Shown here: piece after piece, positions 1 through 13,000 of the stretch
Position numbering within the stretch: the first letter of the stretch is position 1
Layout: each line of letters opens with the position of its first letter
Assembly (NCBI RefSeq): GCF_029227915.1
Contig: NC_079882.1
Coordinates: forward strand, 5,830,001 to 5,894,000
Origin: Hydractinia symbiolongicarpus
Taxonomy: Eukaryota > Cnidaria > Hydrozoa > Anthoathecata > Hydractiniidae
DNA length: 64,000 nt
Reading direction: 5' to 3'
The notes under the pieces: model-generated
What the model was told of the DNA's origin: nothing
Seen by the model: the letters and a program-made list of their open reading frames with translations, nothing else
The model's database searches: none
Position numbers and translations under genes: made by a program

Positions 1-119
1 GGTTTTTCTTCTAAATAAGAAAGGTATATTTGTGTATACTTACAATCTCGTGCAAAGGGATAAAGAAGGAGTATCAACGAAATATGATAGGTCTATGCAG
101 TTCCAAGTAAAAGACTTAC

Positions 120-1473
120 GAGGTAGTTCTGGTGGTGATGTTTCCACTGGCTCTGGCGGTGGTAGTAGAATAGGAGGATGTATATGTGGGCCTATGCAAA
201 GAAATGAAAAAATTAGTTTTTGTCGTTGTTTTTTCACACAAAAGCTCTTTCAAAAGTTTTCCTTTGTCAAATTTTCTTTATTTATTAATCTCGTGGAATT
301 CTGCATAGACCTACCTGCGTGCACTAATTCGTGTGGTAACTGCCCAAAATGAAGTTGATGATCGATGAAAGGAGGCATCTGCGGATGAAATGGAATAGGA
401 ATTGTGATAGGAGGAGGAGGAGGAGGTGGGGGAGGAGGGGGAGGGGGTGGTGGAGGAGGAGGAGGTGCTGGGGTTGGATAATAATAATCTAAATGAACAT
501 GAGGGGGCAGTTCCGGGGGTGGTGGAGGTGGAGGTGGTGGTGGTGGTGGTGGTGGAGGTGGTTCTGGAGGATGGTAGTAATCTATATGTACATGAGGTGG
601 TAATGGTGGTGGAGGTGCCGGCTCTGGTGGGGGTGGATCAGGTGGTGGATCTGGTGGGTGATCAGGTGGATGATCGCTATGATGACATGCTACAGCGGGT
701 AGACATATCTCATCAGTACCTGCTGCTCCGTCATTTACAGTAACTGGTATTTTTGGATCGGCTTTTGCACTTGACAAAGAGGAAATATATGCTTGTGGTG
801 AACCACCTTGACCAGGTGGAGGATATTTAACGGATGCAGCTGCACTGGAGCTAACTGAGACTTGACCTAAAATATAAAGCACGCAGCTTGAAAAAAGGGA
901 CGTTATTTTATAACATAATTAAGATCTGTAAATCTGCATAAAGGTGATACATTCGCAGGACAAGCATTTTGTCGGTTTTGAGAATAGTCGACAAAGCGAG
1001 TTTCCACTATATATAAGATTAAAATAAACGCAGACTAAATAAAAAGAATTTTAGATTACTTTCAGTAGCATTTCCATCTGATGCCTGTAAACTAATCAAC
1101 ACAACTTCTTTGTAAGAAAACCTCTACTTGGTAGAAATAAAATATGGAATGAACCACAAAAAACAGTGGGAAAAACCTTCTTTTCATTTCAAAGGAAAAA
1201 TAATGCAAATTACCGTGTGCATAGTCAAACAAGATTCGATCATCCCGGTCAACCCACCATGGAGGACATGGGTCTTCGGCACATTGGCAATTATCACAAC
1301 CTTAAGAAAAAAAAGAGAAAAAGAGAAAGAAGGCAGCATGAGAGGGGGAGGAGAGATCACTTTATTTTTGCAGTTCATTCCTTTTTGATTTCTCGTTACT
1401 TACTTCTTGGTGCGGTGTCTAGTAATTGTGCCCAAACAAGAATGTATCCAAGCAACAGCCAATTATATAGCAT
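120..1473 (-). CDS. Secreted Cys- and Pro-rich protein, 5' part (partial)
   Basis: Model of four coding exons joined at phase 1: 1473-1404 (signal peptide), 1300-1214, 866-315 and 191-120, continuing off the left edge. The start ATG at 1473-1471 opens a hydrophobic leader (MLYNWLLLGYILVWAQ). Exon 2 encodes a Cys cluster, CDNCQCAEDPCPPWW. Exon 3 begins Ser/Ala-rich and becomes almost pure polyproline, broken by two near-identical inserts, LPPHVHIDYY and LPPHVHLDYY. All joins have AG acceptors and GT donors and the reading frame is kept. The last exon could instead run on to about position 46, where another GTAAGT lies. No enzymatic domain is visible. I infer an extracellular structural protein, for example matrix or capsule wall; there are no Gly-X-Y repeats, so it is not a minicollagen. 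The function is not recognised. Confidence 0.6.
370..665 (+). repeat. Purine-rich (GGA/GGT)n low-complexity tract
   Basis: The plus strand here is dense GGA/GGT/GGG runs. They are the complement of the CCN codons for the polyproline blocks of the minus-strand gene. The many G runs make quadruplex formation and replication slippage likely, so the length may vary between alleles or be compressed in assembly. Confidence 0.8.
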
Positions 1474-3389
1474 CTTTCTTTCGTGAAAAGATGATACCAA
1501 CTGATCTACATATTTACTAACTTAAATATTTCGTGGAAACAGATTTTTCCCTCATGGCGTGCTTAATATTCCTAATTCTTTAATGGCTCTTTTTGTGATT
1601 ACCTTGATTAGCATTGAGCAATCTTTCTATGCTGAAAAATCTACATAACTCACTTTCTGTATAAATCTAAATTGTTGAAGCATGAAACCTACATGGATGC
1701 TCTGTCACGTAGAACGTTGCGCATGCCCAATACGAAAAGGTATTAATTTATTTGACAGAATTAATTGGTTTTATGAAAGTCAAACTTGCGTATGATAAAG
1801 TTGCATTAAGAAAGTGCGAATTGCTTAAAGGTATCTGTGAAATCTAAGCAATGCAGTGTTTTCTTATAAAATGTCGAAATTTCAGCCGAGGCTGCATTTG
1901 CGTTTTCTAAAACTTTTTTCTTAAATATTCTTATTTGCGTTCGTCCGAAACGTCCGAAAAGATTTGGATAATGATGAATAATTTAGTTATCTTATTACAG
2001 AAAAGTGCATGCATACAAATGAAACATCTCCTTCAAAATAATAACTTTCAGACTCGATATTTTTATAAAATAGGTTAAAACATTAAAATATCAGCAAAAT
2101 ACAAATGGAAGACACAAGAAAGGAAAGAAACGTACACAGTTTAAAGCTGCAGATACAATGTTCGGCTTCTGTTTTTGATTTGTTTTGTAAATCTTTTTGT
2201 GGAGAGAAGGAAATTAATCTATACAAAAAAACCAGCTGCAAATTAAATACATTTTTTTATATTAGAGCAATATCATAAGAACATGAAGATGTGCCGGAAT
2301 ATAAGAACAAAGTAAGAAATAAAGAAAGGCTAGAAATATAAAGATTTTCTGTTTTTTTACAATGTACTGTAAAATAACCAAAAAAATACCCGATATATAT
2401 AACAAAATACAATAATTTTAGGCTGAAAATGTAAAAAGAGTCTGTTTTACCTAAACTGTTGCAGCGAATCGGATAAAAAATTCGGCTAACAAAAAGAAAC
2501 TTTTATTTCGGAAAAAATTATCGACGATATTTTCCAGTTTCGTCCATAGCTCATTGTTGGCTGATTATATTTTTTTCAGTGTTTTATATAATTGAAAAAA
2601 GTGCGTTATTCCTAGAAAATAAATACCTTATTACAGGAAATTAACGAATCATGAAATCAATGTTGTTTGATCTTTTTCCGCGTGCGCTCTTGAACCAATC
2701 CACGCGAAGGTAATAGGTATATTAACTCTTAAAAAACAAAGGTCGTTTGAAACAACGGATGTTATTTATGCAGTGGAAGACGCCAGAAGTACTATTACTG
2801 CCAACAGATCAAAACATTGTATTTGATTGTGTGTGTACGGTCGCTACAAATGCTTGAGTCACTTTGAATTGAATTGTTAGAACTGTCATTAATTTTCTGC
2901 AGGGTAAATTTGGAAATTTCAAAGGAGTGAAGTGTCAGGGAGCCTACCACAAAATATGGATTTTAAGATACATGCGAGTCAAGTTACAGATACTGTCAAC
3001 AGCTATTTCGTGAAATAGTAAAAAAAAAAAATTATTGACAAATTTATTCATAGTGGGTTCTTGCTGAAAAGCATTTTGTACACAATTTGATTTTCTTACA
3101 TTATCACTCTTTCCTCAAAAAATTACTTTTTAATTATTTAATTCATCTAATATCACCGAAATAATATCAAAATAATCTGACTAGTTAGCACTTAACTAAA
3201 TTATCTGGTGATTATATCATATATTATTAATATAATCGTTCTTTTTGTGTCTGGCAATGTCATCTAATCATATCTATGATATCTAGTGCAACCTATATAT
3301 CGCACCTTCCCCCTTGTTACAACTTCGTTAAGATCACGGTAAGAGTATATTGTGGCCGATGTTAATGGCGTCAATCTGCGCTTTTATTT

Positions 3390-3446
3390 AACGTTGCATC
3401 GCGTTATATTGCGTTATATTGCGTTGTATTGCTTTGTATCGTGTTG
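3390..3446. repeat. Short tandem repeat, about 10-bp unit
   Basis: Around five imperfect tandem copies of a unit like GCGTTATATT, drifting to GCGTTGTATT and GCTTTGTATC. It is a small microsatellite in the upstream region of the receptor gene starting at 4080. Confidence 0.6.
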
Positions 3447-3630
3447 TTATCACCGTGAATAATTTTATGTCTCAATTTTGCATATGAAATGATTCTTTAA
3501 GGGAAGATATACATCAATGCTGCAAAAAAATTTTCAACGACAAAGTTGGTTTTTGTCTGATAAAACCGATTTAAAAAATCCGATAAGTTTCTTTAGCAAA
3601 TCCTTACAAATTTCTTATAAGTTTCCCTTG

Positions 3631-3917
3631 CACGTGCATTTTAATCCAATTTGTGTTTTTTTTCGCGCTCAACGGAGTTTTTGAACCAATTAAACCTCTT
3701 AACACTTTGGCACGTGAACAGCTTTGCCTCATCCTCCACCCTTTCGCCTGACGTCATTTTAAAACCACGGCCTAAAACAATACAAATTAAGTTTGACGCC
3801 AATTTAAGTACAGTAATTCAAATTAATTTATGTTTCCAGTGTTCTGGTTTTCACACTGTTTCTAATGACGTGGATTAAGTAACTTTGAAACCACCCTTGT
3901 TCTCCTTCATGACGTCA
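3631..3917. promoter_or_regulatory. Cluster of CRE-like and E-box motifs upstream of receptor A
   Basis: Two perfect TGACGTCA palindromes (3749-3756 and 3910-3917) and two CACGTG E-boxes (3631-3636 and 3711-3716) lie within 450 bases upstream of the receptor start codon at 4080. A further TGACGTGG half-match is near 3865. CRE sites are bound by CREB/ATF bZIP factors and CACGTG by bHLH factors. Their clustering in a low-GC background suggests a promoter or enhancer. This is inferred from motifs only. Confidence 0.35.
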
Positions 3918-4079
3918 GAAACTTTTCTATCCATCCTTACAACCACAAATAACTTAAAGTGAAATCAAAACATATGTTTATTCAACTTCATTCAAAACAT
4001 AGATGCACCAAGTGTTGTTATTGTGCATGTTGCAGTTGCGAATTAGATTGTGATACAGTTAGCCAGCTCTTTTTCTACA

Positions 4080-7000
4080 ATGGAAACAGCCAGAGTATTA
4101 GCTGGAGTTGTGTATCTGCAACTTTTCAATGTTATGGAATGTCATTCAAATAAAGTAAGTTATAAAGGACAATCTTGATCTCCTGATGTTTTATCCTTGT
4201 TGTTGTTGTTGTTTGTGTTGTGTATAGCGTCTATTTACATTTTCATTTGATTTTAGAGTCTATTACGTTTTCATTTGCTTTTAGGGTTTAAGCGTACATT
4301 TGGGTAACGTGAAAGGTAATGTTGTGATTACATTGTTTGTGAAGATCCAGGTATAATTCTAAAGTATATGTACTATATTTCGAGTGGATTCTACTTTGCA
4401 AATCTTGGAATTCAAGTTTGCCTAAAACCCAGACACATATAAGTTTAGAAACCTTTAGTGTTTAATTCAACATGATAGAAAACACAGAGAGCAGAATTGG
4501 ATTACATTCTTACTGCCCTTCAATGTGTCCGACCAATCACTTAGTCATCTGGCCTTTACATGACTTACAACTGAAAACTGGTAAAATGCTTTCCTTTGAT
4601 GGACAAAAATCAACAGAAACAGCAGATCAAACGTGAATTTTTTGCATTCAAACGTGCACTTCAAATATCTCTCAAATAACATTTTTTTATTTTTTTAGAT
4701 GATAATATTTGCAACAGAACTGCGTTCTTCAATAAATATGTGGTCCAAGGTAAACAAAACATCTTGTTAGTGAAAATGACGCTGCGTATAAGTTACAATG
4801 AATAATATGTTAAGTAAAATAAAAGACAGCTTTAAAAATTTTTATTTAATATCACAAAGCTTCAACAGATAAAATTAAGTTTACTGAAACAAGTAACTGC
4901 GCATCCTTTATGTACCAACGTTTAAACGTCACCCAAGGGTTCATAATAATCTAAAATTCTTACATCTATATTGGCACTTATACAGGACGTAAATAGATAA
5001 AATAAAATACCACGTGATGCCATATCTATGCAAAGTCAATTTAAAGAGAGTTTTTTTTATCATACTTAAAATGCCTCTAATACTTTCCGTTCAAATGAAT
5101 TATGTGGTGCTTTTATAATGTTACTCCATGTAAAGGAATGACCTGCATTTTTAACAACATGCGTAGCTGGCTCTGCTTTTCCAGCCATCTTCTCATGCCC
5201 TTTCATCGCGATTCGAAATTTCTAACGTTTTCGCCGATTTTGCTACTTCACTCCACAAGAGTATAAGCCCTCGTAAATTTGAATATGACACGAAGAAGTT
5301 ATTAAATAATATGTTGTTTAAATTTAAACTTTCAGCTTACCTTAAGGGTGTTAATTTTCGCTAATTCTTCAAATTGAATTTACACCAATTTTTTTTTCTA
5401 TTTTACCTAGAACCCCATATATAAAATATATATATATATATGTGAATTTTAACTTTAGCAGTCTTTATTTAATATCTCCGTTGAAAATGGTATAAATTGA
5501 GAAACAAAATGTCATCAAATCCTTTTTTTTCGCGGAATATTAGCACTTTTGGCAAGTGTTTACTTCGCGAAAATTGCTTTTTTTATGGGGAACTTTCTTA
5601 CATAATTTTTTAATTTCGCATTAAATGTAAACACCGATTCAATGTATGACGTGTATATCTAATTATGTCACTCACAGGGGTTAAAAACACAACAATGCAC
5701 GATTCCCGAATTACATGTTTTTTGAAATTTTAAAATTTTGATGCTTTGACTTTAAGATCACATTACGCAATAATTAATTGGTTACCTTAATCCAAAATGT
5801 TAAAATGTTGTTTTGGTGGTGTTAATGTTACTGGCAGAGTCTCCTTAATTCTCAACTCTTACTAATAAGCCTCGGTTGCAAGCAGAGATTATTTAGTACA
5901 AATTTAAATCTCAAAGTTTAACATTTTATCAAGTTTCAGGTGAGGATTTTAAAAATCAGTTTTATTTCGTTTGAAAAAGTTGAGAAATAGCAGCGGTACA
6001 TCAAAGAAAACTAATTCGGGAAAGGTGTATTGTTCCCAAAACTTGCTTTAAAAGCTAAACTTGCTTTAAAAGCTATATGTAATTTTCATACGACAGCAAA
6101 CGTGATTAAAACATAAGGAAAAGTTTGATTTTGATAAGTGCACCAGCGTAACTGAACAAACAGAAACGTAAATTCTGTCTGTTGATGTATTTTATTTTTT
6201 TTAGATGTAAAAATTGATCGAAACGAACGACTACTAATTTCTAAACAATGTGCGGCGAATTTATCGTGTGGCGTGCCAACATTGACGTTGTATTATGCTC
6301 AAAATACTGAAACTAAAAAATTCTACTTTTACGTCTCGCTATCAGATCTGTTGCTGCAGAAATTTAAAGGTTTGCGTTTGTAAATCTCTTATATTCATTA
6401 AATCTAAGTTCGATTCTTCCGAGGAATTATAAAAAGTAAATTAAGATCGGTTAGAAGCAATTTTACTAGAGAACGAGATCTCTATCATCTGACAAATGAT
6501 TCATCGCAACTTAGATATCATTTGAAATCTCTTGTGAAGTCAGTCTCACAAGGTTCATATTCTGAATGAACTATGATATGCTTACATATAAATACCAGTA
6601 ATACCAGTGATACGCTATACATGTCATATTCTTTATGTGTCTACTCATTTTGAATGTTGATAAAATTTAGTGAACAAAATCAATGAAAATATATAGCTTT
6701 ACGACAGAAATTTATATGATCTTCTAGTATATGCAGAGTCCCTGCAAATGGAAGAGGTTTGCCCTCCAAGGTGGGCAAATCCATGTTCATAAATTTCAAT
6801 ATTCTTAGATGATCTAAACAGCCCTACTTGTACAGGACCAAATTCTGTCAGAATGAGACTACACCTCTCCCCACCCCTAAGAACAATATGAGATGGTTGG
6901 TTAAATAGGAAAGGTTGTCTGGAGTCTACAGGCACTGTTGTTTCAACACAAAGTTACAATTTTTAAGCACATATTATAACTATATTTACTCTTGCCCTTT

Positions 7001-10000
7001 CTGCACAGTTGCTATTCTAACATTGTGATATTTAATATATTTCATATTATTATAATATTATTTTCTTTTTTACATAAGATTGTTGGGGATATCTCCTAGA
7101 AATGAAAACACAAGCAGGAGTAGACAATTTTTATTTCAACTTTGAAAACAAGGTAATCATTTTTCTTTCTTGCAAAATTTATTAAATTACACTGGCGAGA
7201 TAACTCTTGGATTCGCTGTGGTTGCAGATGTTTTCAGAAACCGTAAGTTTTCGACTTAGAATATTGGAAAAAAATATGTTGAGATAAGACAGTTGGTTTC
7301 AAAGTTCGCCACCACAAGTAATTGTTTAGGCTATTTTTATATTAGATTCACACATTTTGAACTTGTCAAATTTCACTTGTTAATGTCTACAATGGACTTA
7401 TTTAGTTAAATCCAAATCCCTAAAATGTGATGATTGCTGTTGACGTTAGCATAGTCATTTGTCACAATTTTGGCGGCTCTCGTAGGCCCTGACGTGGATT
7501 ATTTTGGTGAGCAGGCGTGCTAGTGAATGTGACTAGCAACCTAACTCTGTCTGCCTGGCCTACGTGTGTGCATCAGTAGTAACTCTGCAGCTGCCTCCGG
7601 CTGCAGACCATTGACTGCTTCACACTTTTGTCCATATTTAAGAAATGAGTCTTTGTCGCAAAATCTTTGTCCAAGTTTTTGAAGATGCTACAGGCAAATG
7701 TATTCAGATTAAAAAGAAATACAATCTTTTTGGGACATTGGAAGCACGAGCATCAAGGTTTAAAAAACACCGCCCTTTTTACGCCGTATTTAACTCCGCA
7801 GATTTTGGCCTAACACTCTTTGGAATCGTACTTTACGTCACTCATTGAGTAAAAAAAGAATAAAAACCCGTGATACAAACTGATTTTAATTTTATTTTTA
7901 TTGGACTTACTTCCTTTAAGTTCATAATTGTCCTGTTTATTTTCAGTAGGGTTATGGGTTGTTTTTTTGTTGTTTTTTTGCCACTTTCTGGTGGACCTTG
8001 AACTTCACAACTTTCATAAACTGTGAAATTAGAAAGCATATCCTTCCGTCACTAAAAAATCATCATCCATTTCTATAATATTTCTCCCGTACACTCCGCC
8101 ATCTTTAAAAAACACGAAATAAACAACAAACAAACGAGTTTTGGCGCTTAAAAAATCATGCACTGCGATCATATAATTTATGCGAAAGTAGCTATGTAAA
8201 ACGGCTAATTTTATTATTTTATGCGCGAGATTTCAAATTATTTCCTTACAGAATTCGATCAAAGAATAATACAGCAATCTGTAAGTCGGCAATGGATGGT
8301 GTCCATGGAAACTACTAAGATGTATGTCCTTCTATCTTTAAACCCTCTTGGTGCTATATACAAGAATTTTCAGTAAAAAAATGGTTAAAAAGTCCATATT
8401 GATGCGGCAGGATCTGTTGAGGTCACCATTTATAGGTTTATATCATTTTAGTACATTTGAGGACCAGCGTGGTGGTAATTTATTTACCTTCGGAAGTGCG
8501 GATATGATTTTTTTCAACAGTGAATATTATGATAGTAGTTGTTGATAATTGTATTGAAGTGATCTAGTTGATCGGTTCGTCTACGAGTAATCACATCGTC
8601 CACAAAACGTTTCTAAAAATTTGGTTTACTCAGTTTAACCGTTTTTTCTCAAGTTTTGTGAGAAATATGCTTGAGAAGGTCACAGATAAGGGATCACCCA
8701 TGGCATATCCAACCTATTGTTTGTAATACATTGATTGGAAAATGAGAGTGCTTTCCGTTGACAGCTTCAAAATGAGGCGTTGTAAAAGTCAAGCAACTGC
8801 AAGAGGAATTTTTTTATGTTTGTACATTTCGTCTAGGATGTATTCTTTGATGAACTAACGGCATCGTGTCATAAGATACATATTCTTTATTCGATTCGAG
8901 AGTTGACTGCGTTTTACCATACATGGGAAGTGCTGTGTGCTCTGTAGGATGTATTCATTCTCAGCATAGAGTTGTTTCAGACCCTGAGATGACTTACGCT
9001 GCGTTGTACATACACGTACCAGTTTGAGCAATTATTGGACGAAAATTAAGCGAATCCAATAAAATAATGCTTGAAAGAAAACCAGAATTTTTTCCGTACT
9101 ATATAATTGAGCTAATCTTTAGTGTTTCAGGTGATTTAAAGTCTTATCACATTTTTTAGCAAAGCTTTTATCAAATTCTATCAACGTTTTCAGGCAAGAT
9201 GTTCCTCCTATTTTTTTTTAACATTTTTGGTCACCAAAATAAAGGCAAAAAAAAAACGTTAAATTTACTTTAATATACCTTTTATAAAGTTTCGGCGTTC
9301 TTTACGCCGATCTCTTTAGCGCAAGCCTAAAGTACGCCACTAAGTAATAGAACACCACTAAGGGCGACAGAATAAAAGCGATACAGTTTTGCATCACCCC
9401 TTCTGCGCGTGCGCAGATCCGTTTCAAACCAGGTTCGACTTAGGCCGATCCAGCTAAACGGTAGCCAGCCTCAATTTTAAATTTTTCTAGACAATTGATT
9501 TGTTTTTAATATCAGTGAGAGATTAACTTGCATGTTTTTTCTCAGTACTTAGAAAGTTTTTTTTAGAGTGATACCCATGCTCAGCTTGTATATGTTAAAC
9601 CAAATGTTTCGTATCAAATTACTCTGACCACATTTCCAAATGGAGAGTACAGTTGGGTGAACATCAGAGGACCAAGTAAGCAAATAATTCTTGCACAATG
9701 TTTGCGCTCTCTTTGCCACTGAAAATAAATCTCAGACGGTCTTGATTAGCGACAGTTAATGAAAAATTTGATTGAGTATCCCTCGTACCATGCTTATGAA
9801 ATGTTAGAAATCCAAGTACTGTATTTCTAATTTCTTTAAATGTTCACATTGGTTATTTATAACACGGCTTGCCTTGTCTAGCTTTTCTGCGTTTTTTTCT
9901 CAATATCTTTTCTACCACTACAATAAGTAAACATATCTTTAAAACTTTGTGCCAATTTTTAGGTTTGTGTGAAAATAGAATCCTCACTGATATGCTGCAA

Positions 10001-13000
10001 AGTAAGTTGGGTGTTTGTTTTACGATAATATTTCATAAATCCTGGCCAAAAAAAAGCATTCAAAGTTTAAGAGCAAGGAAGGTTCAGCCAAATTCGATGA
10101 AAAAGTATTTTTGGTTATGAATTGCCACAAAGTAAGAAACACAACATTCACATTGGAATGACTTTTTTTTAACTATAATTTTCCCTTTTTTTAAAAAAAA
10201 AAGCATATCACCAATTTTAGTGCTTTCACCTTTATTTTTTTTCTTTATTTTCTTCTTTTTGAATCGATTTTTCAAATTATTGTGGTCTGGCGTTTATAAT
10301 ATTCTCTGTTGTCCATAAAAGTTTGCACGTGTTTATTGCTCTTAATGCAAAATCCATATATTTTTGATCTATTTATTGTCGTTAAAACGATTCCACCAGC
10401 CAACATCCTCATTATAGACAATACAGGTCCGTCCTATTTTGATATCTGTGTTTCAAAAGCACTTATTTCAAAAACATTAGAAAGTATAAACATTATAGCT
10501 GTGATGATGTTTTTCTTTTTTCTTAGTTTTTTTTTGTTTGACTGTGAAATCAAACAAAAGTTTTGTTTCTATGTTTAAGATGTATGATGTAGTAAAAAAA
10601 TTAAAAATTACTTTAACCTCATTCATGTGCTGTCAACAATTACGCCTGCTTAGAAGCTTTTATGTTCCTCTCCGTTTTGTTCCACGGAAATTTTTCTGAA
10701 ATCGGAAAACAGCGTAACAGTATATCATGAACCGTGTAAACAGGCCATTATTTCACCATCGAACTTTGAATGTTTTAATAAATTTGATCTATGTTATAAA
10801 CAAGAGGTAATCATTCTTAACTGGGATGGCCGTGGGTAGAGGAAATTGAAAACTCTTCACTTATTCAATTTATTTTAAACCCCTCCCAATTTGAAATTTA
10901 ATTTTCTCCATCAGATGGTAATTAAAGAATCTTCAGGTAAAATTCATTTTCCAACCTTTTTCGAAATTGTTAGACTAGAATTTAGAATTACTGATTCGTC
11001 TAACTATCCCTAACCTCAGAACCATTGGCAACACGATGCAACAAGAGCACGACATAACAAAAATATAGAACAGAATAAATCACAACATTTCTTGTATAAA
11101 GAAGTTTCGGCTTAATTATCGGTCCGATTCGGACAAACGGGAGCTCGCCGTTTTAGATATTTTCTCATTAGAAAACCTTATTGTTCATATCCGAAGTGAA
11201 TCGGTAAGTAAATCGGTCCTGTGTGCCAAGACATGAGAAGAAAGTCTATTTATACATAGCACGTTATCTTTGGGGTTTTATAGACACTTTAAGAAAAGAA
11301 ATGAGTACGAAAAAAATGTTTGCAAGAGAAAAGAGTGCAAAATTGATGTTTGCGTGTTGATGTCGTGTATGGAAACCAAATTTTTTTAATATTACAAGCG
11401 ATTAGAAATATTCTTCCTGTTCTAAAAAAGGAGATAAAGAGAGAAATATTAAAATTTGTAAAGTTTGACTGTATTTCGCTATAAAACAGGAATAATTCAC
11501 TAAATAAATCCTTTGTTTGGTCTTGTTGTCGTTTCTTTTCTTACTTACAATACACGTTTCCCGAATTACATGTTTTTTAAAATTTTAGAATTTTGATGTT
11601 TTGACTTTCAGATCATATTCAGCATCATCCGGCATGCGAAAATGCTGTTTTGGTGGTGTTAATGTTACGGTTAAAAATCTTCTTAATTTTCTACTTGTGC
11701 TAATAAGCCTCCGTTTCAAGCAGAGTTCAATTAACACAAAATTAAAAACCTGTTATAGTAACAGGTTGTTTGTTGAATGTATGAATCTGAAGATTTCACA
11801 TTTATCAAGTTTCAGTTGAGGATTTTAAAAATCACATTCATTTCGTTTGAAAAAGTTGAAAATGTTGACATGATTGTTCAAGAACACAACTGCTGAGACC
11901 CATTAGCCAAAAGCACTCATTTTTTCATATAATTTTTGAAACAAAGTGTGAGGAAAAATTCCAAAGAACAAAATATGGAACTGAATTTAAAGTTGTTTTT
12001 ACTATGAAGAACAAAGTAAAAATGATTAAGGCTTAAAATGGCTTTAAACATTAAAACAGTCAGCCTTTGTCAGTTTTTACTGTTTTTGTAAAAATACGTA
12101 CAGAGCCGTTGAAAGATGTCGTGTCGTGGTGTTGTGAAGATGTTTGTAATATTTTTTTTATATATATGTCAACAGAAGTGAATGAATTATTGAGAAACTG
12201 TCCCAACGATGCCAGTAAGTGGTTTTGCTTTTGCTTTTCCATTCAACCATGTTTTAAATGTTACGTTGCAGATACCCAAATTTTGATAACAGGGTTATTG
12301 CTTTTTTTATCAGCATTCCTGCACACAGGATGCTCTCTGTTCGTGCACTTCTTTGATGTAGAACACGGACTTATTGTGGTCAAATCTTCAAATAAGGAAT
12401 CTTAATTAAACAAAACTTTTAAGCAAAAACACGTGAAAATGCAACTAAATGACAAAGATTAACCAGTGTCTAAAAGATTAAAGATATAATAAAAAGAATT
12501 CTTTGGAAAATCCAGTCCTGAATTTATGAAGGTTTGGACCACAAAAACGGCACCATTTCATAATGTACACCATTCCATAATGGCTGCATAATCTGAATAC
12601 TAGCCCGTGGTTGGTTTAACCAATATCATGACCCGTTCCTGTCCTCGATAACATTAGTCTAAGATACTTAATAACAAATGCTCAAACCATATAGTACTGT
12701 TCTTGTCAAACAAGTGTGTATATTTACGTTTCAGCATTCGATGAACGACTTGAGGTAGCAGAAAATGTTTGTTTGCTGTATCCTGATTCGATAAGACAAC
12801 AACACTATGCAGTTACATACCTACTCTCCGAAGAGAATTGCCACCTGGTATTAACAAAACCAAAACCAAGTTTTATGTCAGCTGTACAAAACAAAAAACC
12901 TTTAGAATTGGTCATCCCTTTGGGAATAACATCTTTTTTATTATTTTTATTTGTCTTATATACTTTGGTAAATTTGATCAAAAAGAAAATGACTACTATG

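Larger units (their letters stand above)
1474..4079. other. Intergenic stretch between divergent genes
   Basis: No supported exon was found on either strand in this 2.6 kb. The two flanking genes start at its ends and point away from each other (minus-strand gene at 1473, plus-strand receptor at 4080), so promoters for both should lie here. Visible features are a short 10-bp-unit repeat near 3390-3446 and a cluster of CRE-like and E-box sites at 3631-3917. Confidence 0.5.
4699..10001 (+). repeat. Ectodomain exon cassette, copy 1 (receptor A)
   Basis: Five exons with phases 1-1, 1-1, 1-0, 0-1, 1-1 and lengths 51, 165, 74, 109 and 39 nt. Landmarks are CNRTAFFNKYVVQ in the first, a double-Cys beta-rich exon in the second, CWGYLL at the head of the third, and Y-x-I-x-L-T-T-x-P in the fourth, a pattern seen in fibronectin-like domains of cytokine receptors. 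The whole unit is phase-symmetric (1-1), so it can be duplicated without frameshift. It aligns exon by exon with copies at 27569-31213 and 31945-34318. Confidence 0.75.

Noticed and set aside
113-119. A 27-nt intron between GTAAGT at 119 and AG near 93
   Set aside because: Too short for an animal intron. Either the donor at 119 is used with an acceptor outside the window, or the exon continues to about 46.
12067-12405. 112-codon plus-strand open frame overlapping a receptor A exon
   Set aside because: Only the 39-nt part at 12176-12214 has AG and GT borders and the right phases, and it is read in another frame. The longer frame is a shadow.
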